64,000 nucleotides of DNA from Lophius americanus (Eukaryota > Chordata > Actinopteri > Lophiiformes > Lophiidae), in NCBI GenBank assembly GCA_037951165.1, contig JBBDHG010000008.1, positions 8,490,001 through 8,554,000 of the forward strand, in the 5' to 3' direction. Under the pieces are notes generated by a model that saw only the letters and a list, made by a program, of their open reading frames with translations, did no database searches and was not told where the DNA came from. The number at the start of each line of letters is the position of its first letter. Position 1 is the first letter of the stretch. A program made the position numbers and the translations under genes. Positions 56,827 to 64,000 of this stretch are shown one piece after another.

Positions 56827-57548
56827 CTACAGCACAGTGTGAGTGTTAAAGGATTGCAATGTCTCATTAATATGCCTGAACCCCTCTGTGCAGCCCCCCC
56901 AAATGATCCCACAATGCATCTTGGGAGACGGGAGCTATAGCCATGGGCTGCGATGCTGCAAATTTATTCACTTTTGTAGGATAATTGAATTTTTTCTTCA
57001 TAGTAGGCCGATTCTACAATGGTGTTAGAACCAGTGTATATGTGTGTTTTTGCCTCTGCACTATTAATAATTTACTTCTCTGCGCTTTCCGCGCTGTGTG
57101 GAGGCTAATTCTGTCCATTTTCAGATCTGATCAGCAGGTTTTTCAGATGGCTTTATTTTCTGGATGGTTGAAGTTATTTACAGTCGATAGGATACATACT
57201 ACGGAGAGGGTGACTGTGTATGCTTTACTCTCTCAGCTTCCTTTTGATGTGTGTGTGTGTGTGAGTCAATTTCAAGAGACAGGCATTAACAGGAACACTT
57301 TCAACCTACAACATTAGTGATTGTTTGATGTGTGGAAAACAAAACTGACAGGTCTGTAAGTCCGTCGTGACAGCAATAGTCCAATCTCTCCGTCTCTGCA
57401 GAAACATTAAAGGAGAAAATCTGTTTTCTCTTTAAAGAGTAGGTAGCTTGTTAACGTCATTTCTAATGTCATTTCTCCATTATGGCTATCAGATATCCTC
57501 ATATCTCACAGTTAAACACAAATGGAGGTTTAAAATGTGATTATATTA
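56827..57548. other. Unique non-coding stretch
   Basis: A short TG run (57249-57264) lies inside a 110-residue frame that has no domain. No repeat recognised. Confidence 0.45.
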
Positions 57549-57605
57549 CCTCTGGTTATGTTCATGCTCATAAGCTTGTTTGTCTGTTAGCAAGATTATT
57601 AAGTA
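57549..57605 (+). repeat. Family X fragment, left part
   Basis: CCTCTGGTTATGTTCATGCT then CTTGTTTGTCTGTTAGCAAG and ATTATT. Confidence 0.6.
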
Positions 57606-58024
57606 TGAATGTATTTTGATTTAAGTATAGGAATCATTTAAACGATTCTTTACATTTGTTTTATAGGGCATTTCAAGAATTCCTTCTTTATTGTGATATC
57701 CACTGTAATATCTTCCAAATGGTCTGTCTATAGCCCAGACATCTTCTCACATGAAATAATGCACTAATTCAACATTGACTTTATCGACTGCTTAGTTCAC
57801 TTGAAACTCCGATATCCTATTTTTTACAGTGGTCATAATCTATGCAGTGGTGAGGTGTGAATGTGATGTGTAAATGTCATTATCCCCCCGCGATGGACGT
57901 GTTTGAGTGTACAAGAATGGGTTTACTATGTCATTTCATCTAGAGTACTACTCAAAAACGGTTAAATATGAATTCATAAAACTCTCTTCACCCAACAGTA
58001 TCTAGCCATAAAGGGGTCAGAAGC
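57606..58024. other. Unique non-coding stretch
   Basis: Nothing recognised. Confidence 0.45.
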
Positions 58025-58125
58025 CAGTGTGCTTCTAGAGCCGGTCCAAAGTCCGCTTGAATGGGGAGGGTTGTTTCAGGAAGGCATCTGGCATAGTTAA
58101 ATATGCGATGGTGGGATGCGTCACA
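58025..58125 (+). mobile_element. LINE/SINE-type repeat fragment (pair of 16575)
   Basis: GAGCCGGTCCAAAGTCCGCT, GGGGAGGGTTGTTTCAGGAA and GGCATCTGGCATAGTTAAAT in the same order as 16575-16690. Confidence 0.65.
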
Positions 58126-60732
58126 GATCAGGGTTTATGGGTCTCTTTTTACACAAAAACCTGCACAATGTATAAAAATATGAAGAAAAAAAGCCTGCTA
58201 TTGGAATGTGTTGCAGTGCTACCGTTCAATCTCAAAGTTAATAGCCCCATTCACAAAGCAATTTCAAAATGGGCTTGGTGTGCTTTTATCCATCCCTCCA
58301 TTCTGTATTAACACAATGGAGGTGAAATACGGCTTCTAAGTCTAAGGGGGTCTTCGACATGGCACAATATGCAGATATTTACTGACGGGGAGCTCGGGGT
58401 ATTGAGCACACTGGACAAGTTGACCAGGCACCATTATGAGTTGTTAGGTCAGAAGTGGGTCAGTCATTTACCTGACCATCAGGTTAGTCATAATCATAGA
58501 TGACTTAAATACAGGTGTAGAAAGTTATATAACTGTCTGAAGGAAATGCATTATCCGCCATTGCCTCTATTTAAAACCAAAAAGTAGTTCAATGCACTTC
58601 AGTCAATGCACTAGTAGCACCATGACCCGGATGGGTGGGAATCGACATGAACTGCAGATGCTCCAATGACCAATCATTGACCTGCATTTAACCAGCAATA
58701 AGCATCGATCAGTGCTTTTAGGCTGGTAACAAATAAACAGCACAGTTGTTCTATTGGTTACATCTACAAATTTAGATGATTCCAATCCCTAATGAATTGG
58801 ACTGATCCAGGCTGTTGATATAAGAAGACCTTTCAAGGTCCAATGCTGGCTCTGCAGTTTAAATAGGGACGAAAATGCGTCCACACTTATAAAGATAATC
58901 AGTGATCTAATCACATTTTTTCATTTATTTTCTTCAATCAGAATCCATTTTTTTTTATTTCATCTTATTTTAAATCCTTGACAGAAGGTTTTCCTGTGCA
59001 GAGGGCGGCCATTTATAAAATCCTGCTCCGATGCGCCACATTTTAGTAAAATACAATCCCATATCATTATCATATATATGAACATACATGTGAAAGAATT
59101 GAAATGAGAATCTAACTCAGTCACTGCCTGACTAAACGGTAATTTATCTCCGTAAACAAGACAAAAAAAATCTTAACCAATAAGAGAGAAATTCCCCGCG
59201 GCAGCTGGTTTACAGTATGAGCACCTTCCACTTGTAATCAGTGTGAGACCTACTTCCTGAAGAAATTAGGGAGTGAATTTCCCTTTAAAGAGATGCAGAT
59301 CCGATGCCAGCTCAGAGCCCAGCCAGAATTTGTGTATTCAGGTCAGCATTCAAAGCAAACATAAACCATGTTCCTCAGCATCTTTAATGACCTCACTCTC
59401 TGACTCAGATATTCCCTCTCACACACCAGTGTGCCCTGGTCAAATATTTATAACCAGAAGAAGCTGCTGTGTTATTGTACTGGATATAGCTGCAGGCGTT
59501 TTCTATTGCACTGGTTCATTCTCAGTCGATGCCCTCAAATACAAAACACTACAAATGAAAAACTTTGGTCAATTCTTTCTGTTCAAGAGCCGCAGCGCCA
59601 AACTCAACAAAAACTGGCTGTAAAGCTGTCCAGTTTAGCGTTGAATCAATGAATAACAGAGAGCAACAGTTTTCCACCTGGTCAACCCGACAAGGAAGAC
59701 ACAAAGGAAGCTCCACAGGTAAACATGCAGGTGAGGTCGGTTTCGTTGTTGCATCGTGCTGAGCTTTTGAGACAACAAGACTCTCGGCAGATTCTGCAGC
59801 TGTCACACACTCGACTCGGGCGCTCAAACTCAAGCTCAAACAGGACTTGATTTTAAATTTGAGGGGGGGTCCAAAACTTTCCAAAGACATCCAATAAGTA
59901 AATTTGAATTTTGGAGGACAACTAAAAAATCGACAAACCAAGGTATAAAAAAAGAGTTGGGAGAGTTAACTATGGGGCAGTATCACTGTAATGTCTATGT
60001 ATGTCCAAAGTGATCATCTGACAGTTTCAAGGGATTTTACACCGTTGGCAGAAGAGGACCGTATTTTATATATATTAATGATAAACAGGCAAAATTTTAC
60101 AAACTAGAAAACTAGAAAAAGAGCTTAGAGAGTACCCAATGTACCCAATGTAGACATTATTGTGATCAAAATCAATTAAATCGCTATATTTATTTATATA
60201 ATGCAAATTTGTCCTTACATTTATCAGTTATAGTTCTTCTCTCCTTATTCTCAGCTGTTTTATTTCATCTTTTATACTTTATTTTAAATAGTGCAACACA
60301 CAAAATGTCACCAAAATTTGATCATCTCAAGGCTCTCTCTGCCCAAATCCAAATCTGCGTTAAATTTCCTGAAAATTTGTCAATTTTGTAATCTTGCGAA
60401 CAAAACTTTACTATAATGTCACATTGTGAGGTCATGACATTACGCCACCAGAATTGAATAATCTGAAACAAGATATACCTAAACCCACCTCTGGGTAAAA
60501 TATCATGCAAATATTTCCATGTGGTTTTCCGTCATCTTACCAACAAACAATTGCTCAGATGTGAAAATACGAGCCTTGGCCGAGTTAATTCTTCAACAGA
60601 TGTGTGCACAGTCGCAAAACTACATAAACAAATTGCTCACTTTTGTGAGTTGATCAGTTGGAAAGCCATAATTAAATTATAAACTTTGTGTAACAGTGTC
60701 TGTTGCAAATTCAAACCATTTGGGCTTTCATT
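58126..60732. other. Unique non-coding stretch
   Basis: 58380-58440 (GGGGAGCTCGGGGTATTGAG, CACTGGACAAGTTGACCAGG) may be another scrap of the 53199 repeat. 59190-59640 holds overlapping frames up to 130 residues without any domain. 59845-59875 has a G-rich patch. No gene supported. Confidence 0.4.
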
Positions 60733-60830
60733 TCTTCTTCTTTGTCTTTCGGCCTGTTCCTCCTGAGGTCGCCACAGCCAATCATCTAGTTCCATCTATA
60801 GTTGCTGCTGGTACGCTGCACGCTAACCCT
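60733..60830 (+). mobile_element. Dispersed repeat fragment with GTCGCCACAG word
   Basis: CTTCTTCTTTGTCTTTCGGC, CTGAGGTCGCCACAGCCAAT and CATCTAGTTCCATCT follow the CTTTCGGCTGCTCCC...GGTCGCCACAGCGGATCATC...TTCCATCT order of a common fish retroelement (from memory). Confidence 0.6.
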
Positions 60831-61844
60831 TCAACAAAATCTGTTTCAAAATCACTATGCGGAACATGAAACTGTTCCAAACCAGATCCACTGAGAATTC
60901 AAAAAATATAGCATAAGGAGATCTTTAAAGGTTTTTTTCCTGAATGTTTGATATGGAGTCGTTAGGTCACAAGAATATCGTGCTTGACCACTAGTGTGGG
61001 TCGTGTGAGGGAGAAAATAAATTCGTAAAAGCCCTACTCGGCACCAGTATCGGGATTATTTATACATTTCAAATGCTTATGCACATGCAAGCTAACTGGA
61101 TTGGATCACCCAGATTGATGTTAACACCTGGTCTGATGGGGCTCTATTTCTACACCTCCTGGTGTCTTTTTTTTTCTCTCTACCCTCCGCCGCTTTTTGA
61201 CGAGGTCAGATAAACCCCCGCAGGCCCCCACAAACACCACCATATTCTCATCGACTGCCTCACCTCGGCTGCTGTGTCGTCTATTTGGATGGAGGGTTTT
61301 AAAGCAGGAAATGGATTTCTAAAAAACAGAGGGGACTAATTTTAAACATGTCAGTCAATATGATGCTGTCACAGGCAGGAGCTGGAGGAGAAACCGCCGC
61401 CGTTAAATAAATGAGAAACAAGAGAGAGGAAACCGATCAGAGTGAAAAAGAAGCAGCAAAGTGGAATCTCTTATTTATCTCTTTGGATTCTGCTTTCAGA
61501 ACGAGTCAAACGTTGAATAAATTCTGGATTTGGAGAACGATGAAGAATGGAGTAGTACTTGTCTTTTTAATAACTTTGTAAGAGGAAGAAGAGGAGGATG
61601 AGAGTTGATTTTTGATGGAAAAAACTAAAAATTTCATCTTCATTGCTCTCGCTTGCTAATTAGCTCAAACAAAAAAGCAGATGACATTTTGATATCTATA
61701 ATTCTCTTTTCTTTCTTTCCCTCCATATTGCGGATAAATCCGTGTCTGCTTCCCCTTCATTTACTGCCAAATCAGACGACTCTTCCCTCCCTTTTTCCTG
61801 CGTTCTTTTCCTCCACTTTCCTCTCACCCTGACTCCATCCCTCC
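60831..61844. other. Unique non-coding stretch
   Basis: 61160-61460 is complex with CpG words (CCGCCGCTTTTTGACGAGGT, AACCGCCGCCGTTAAATAAA). 61700-61860 is pyrimidine-rich. No exon or repeat was recognised. Confidence 0.4.
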
Positions 61845-62020
61845 TCCCCTTCGTCCTCTTTTCCCAGCTCTGTGTCGATTAATTAATTGCCGGCTAATTT
61901 AATTTCTCAAAAAGTAATAACTTGTTTAAGCATGAATAAAGACTGACAAGGCAAAGTTTTAATCTGCCCAAAGTTTAATTAATTAGAGCCGGTTAAGGTT
62001 TTCACTCATAGCCCAACTGG
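61845..62020. other. Homeodomain-site-rich element (candidate enhancer)
   Basis: Contains CGATTAATTAATTGCCGGCT, AATTTAATTTCTC, CATGAATAAAGACTG and GTTTAATTAATTAGAGCCGG, i.e. two separated ATTAATTA clusters, each next to a GCCGG word. This looks like regulatory DNA, but conservation was not tested. Confidence 0.3.
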
Positions 62021-62175
62021 GGGGTCAAAGAGAGAGGCAAAGAAAGAGTGAGAGAGAAAGAGAGTGAGGTGATGGACTGGTGGAGGTAGAGGTACAATGA
62101 AAAGGAGCTGGAAATAAAACAAGTAGACACAAAAGCAAGAGTTAAGTGAAGAGAAGGAGAAGTAAATCCAGCTTT
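62021..62175 (+). repeat. Purine-rich low-complexity tract
   Basis: AAAGAGAGAGGCAAAGAAAG and GAGAAAGAGAGTGAGGTGAT words for ~150 bp. Confidence 0.8.
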
Positions 62176-62937
62176 AACCGGAAATTGTCTTCATGATTGG
62201 AAAAGATATTCCTGTTAGAAAAACAAACAAAAAAAATCAAAACCTGCTTACTGGTGGTGTGTCATGGTCTGGAGTCGGCGGGGGTCAAGGCACTCGTGTT
62301 TTGAAAGCAAAAGTAGTAAATAAAGGATAAAGAGGGAGAGAGATATTTTGCGAAATCGTTTTGGCACAGTGGCCTTCGTCAGGGCGTTTTGAGAGGTATT
62401 CCTCATGTAAGAAAATGCAAATCAATGCAGTTAAAGTCAACATGTTCTTATGTCATGTTTAAAAAAGATGAATGAATAAATTACATGTTAGGACAGCAGC
62501 GCTGCCTTCTCAATGGGTTCTCTGTATCAGAACGTCGATTTCAGCCTGTAATGGGTCTGACTGTCATTAATAGAGAGACTTTTTTTAGGGAAAGCGCAGG
62601 ATTGTTTGACATAAATCTGTTGCAAATATTTTCTTTTATTGCGCCAATGGAATTCCAACATTTTGAATTATGAAACAAATAGCTGATTATTCAAAAGTGT
62701 CCGATGCTAGTTTATTCCTCATTACAGAAAAATATGTCTGTTAGAAAGAGTAACAAACATATGGGAAGGGATTTATGACTACCTAAGCAAATCTTAAGCA
62801 CAGAGATCAGGAAAAAAAATAGAAATGTCTTTAATGCACAGAAAAAAGATTTATATGGTCAGCATAAGCGATTGGTTTTTCTATTGTTGGTTTAAACACA
62901 AGAACATGTCCATGGGTTAACAGATCAATGAACATTA
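62176..62937. other. Mostly unique, with a possible repeat scrap
   Basis: GGCACAGTGGCCTTCGTCAG near 62364 resembles a GACGAAGGC...GAAACG repeat word known from fish, but too short to place. The rest shows nothing recognisable. Confidence 0.4.
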
Positions 62938-63570
62938 GGTGGTTTTACATGGACAGCCTAATTCTGATTAGATTCGGAAAAGACGTCAAATCAGAAAGAA
63001 AATGCTGCATGTAAACACACCCGAACCTTTCTGAATGAGATTTCATTCCTTTGCAAGGAGGTAGTCAAAATCCTTTCAGAAAGCCTTTCAGATAGCCAGT
63101 CGCTTTATGTAAACGCTGTTTCGGAGAGCTCTCTATTTGAGTTGTATCTGTGCATGCCCAGTGTCGTGACGTAATGCTCCGCTAAGTTTTTTTCAGCGCT
63201 GCAACACATTTTAAATACGGCAACTTCAAAACAGTACCGGTCTGAATCGGAGAGTGATTTAGTCGTTGCAACATTGAAATATTTTAACATATTTGGATGG
63301 TTAGATCGGCGAAAAGTCCCTTCCGCGCACACCCTCTTTGTCGTATTCTTCTTCTGGGTGCTTGTTGGCGGTCGGCACCAAGCTCACCAACTCTTTATCC
63401 GCACCTTATTAGCGGATGTGGATGTGGATGTGGATCGTCTGGGCATCTATGAATGCATTTCCGATTAGGTGAGTTGATGCATGTAAACACCGGGTCCGAA
63501 AAGATCACAAGTCATGTAAACAGGCGACCAACATTACAATTCGGAAAGTTTCAATTCGGAAAGGACAAAA
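62938..63570. mobile_element. Putative non-autonomous DNA transposon remnant
   Basis: Begins near GGTTTTACATGGACAGCC and ends with CATGTAAACAGGCGACCAAC and repeated AATTCGGAAAG words. TTTACATG at the left (62944) faces CATGTAAAC at 63480 and 63513, and CGGAAAAG at 62974 faces its complement CTTTTCGG (plus CCGAAAAG at 63497), giving imperfect inverted ends. Extra CATGTAAAC copies lie inside (63008, 63107 partial). The interior contains CCGCGCACACCC-type CpG words and a GGATGTGGATGTGGATGTGG hexamer run (63414-63438). No transposase frame. Confidence 0.5.
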
Positions 63571-64000
63571 GTGCCCCATTAAACCCACCTACTGAGAAAA
63601 AAAAAATCAGCAGAGCTTTTCAACCATTGGTTGGTCGATGGGGACATTTTTTTCTTAAAGTGGTTATTAATCTCTATTTTAATAGTTGGTTTAGTGTATC
63701 TGGGGCTCTAAGTACACAGCTGGATGTAAGCAAAGGGGTACCAATTACCCGGGCTCTGTGCAAAATGAAAATGAAAAAAAAACTGCTTAAGCGGTCAGAA
63801 ATGTAGCAACGGGACATTTTTCCACAGATTTTTTTGTTGTAATTTTTGTTTAGCTTTTCTTCTCGTCTCAATTAAATCCCCATGACTAACATAACTTCAT
63901 GTATGCCACCGTTTCACCATCCCTTTAAAGTTAGCCATCACTTTGTGAATAGTGCTAGTGTGCTAGTAGGCTTGTGCAGTAATAATAATCACAATCCACT
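63571..64000. other. Right-edge unique non-coding stretch
   Basis: Purine-rich AAAATGAAAATGAAAAAAAA at 63763. Overlapping frames up to 117 residues start inside the transposon remnant and have no domain. Nothing else recognised. Confidence 0.45.

Noticed and set aside
59273..59941. 116- and 130-residue overlapping frames
   Set aside because: Opposite strands, no recognised domain, no conserved-looking codon pattern.

Overview
This window looks like non-coding nuclear DNA from a vertebrate, most probably a teleost fish. I found no protein-coding gene I can defend, and no intact tRNA, rRNA or other RNA gene. The base composition is AT-leaning and CpG is scarce outside a few short islands, as expected of a methylated vertebrate genome. 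Simple repeats are very abundant: long TG/CA, TA, GA/CT and ATT runs. Degenerate tRNA-derived SINEs and several other repeat types match sequence motifs I know from fish genomes. Every long open frame can be explained by a microsatellite, a polypurine or polypyrimidine tract, a repeat or chance. The most likely setting is a large intron or an intergenic region.

Layout. 1-5.4 kb: tRNA-derived SINE, a compound TG-TA-GA-TG microsatellite, a perfect hairpin, a palindromic telomere-like site and one end of a dispersed repeat. 5.5-10 kb: mostly unique sequence with a purine-rich tract and two stretches that look constrained. 10.5-16.8 kb: a repeat-dense block. It holds several copies of one dispersed family (called family X here) in both orientations, two collinear diverged copies of a roughly 570-bp segment about 4 kb apart (family D), and a decayed satellite-like array (family S). 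17-20.2 kb: unique sequence ending in a small CpG-enriched stretch that may be a first exon or promoter on the plus strand. 20-28.5 kb: unique DNA with microsatellites and SINE/LINE tails. 28.3-31.6 kb: a kilobase-scale purine-strand tract, a constrained-looking segment and a cluster of CA/TG arrays. 32-41.5 kb: more family S and X copies, a CpG-rich island, a nest of four different repeats (36.0-37.2 kb), and a block at 39.4-40.3 kb that may contain a minus-strand exon or may be a transposon. 41.5-53 kb: a constrained-looking stretch, two copies of another shared segment (family T, 7.4 kb apart), and a small AT-rich minisatellite. 53-64 kb: LINE/SINE-type repeats, CA arrays, an AATTAATTA-rich constrained-looking element, and a putative DNA transposon remnant near the right edge.

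Repeat names such as X, D, S, T and P are labels used only in this report. Relationships were judged by eye; no alignment, repeat library or gene finder was run. Family assignments from memory of fish repeats are marked as such and should be read as moderately to weakly supported. I see no sign of a new biological system. The most useful leads are the possible first exon at 19.3-19.9 kb, the possible exon or transposon at 39.4-40.3 kb, and the duplicated or tandem repeat structures.
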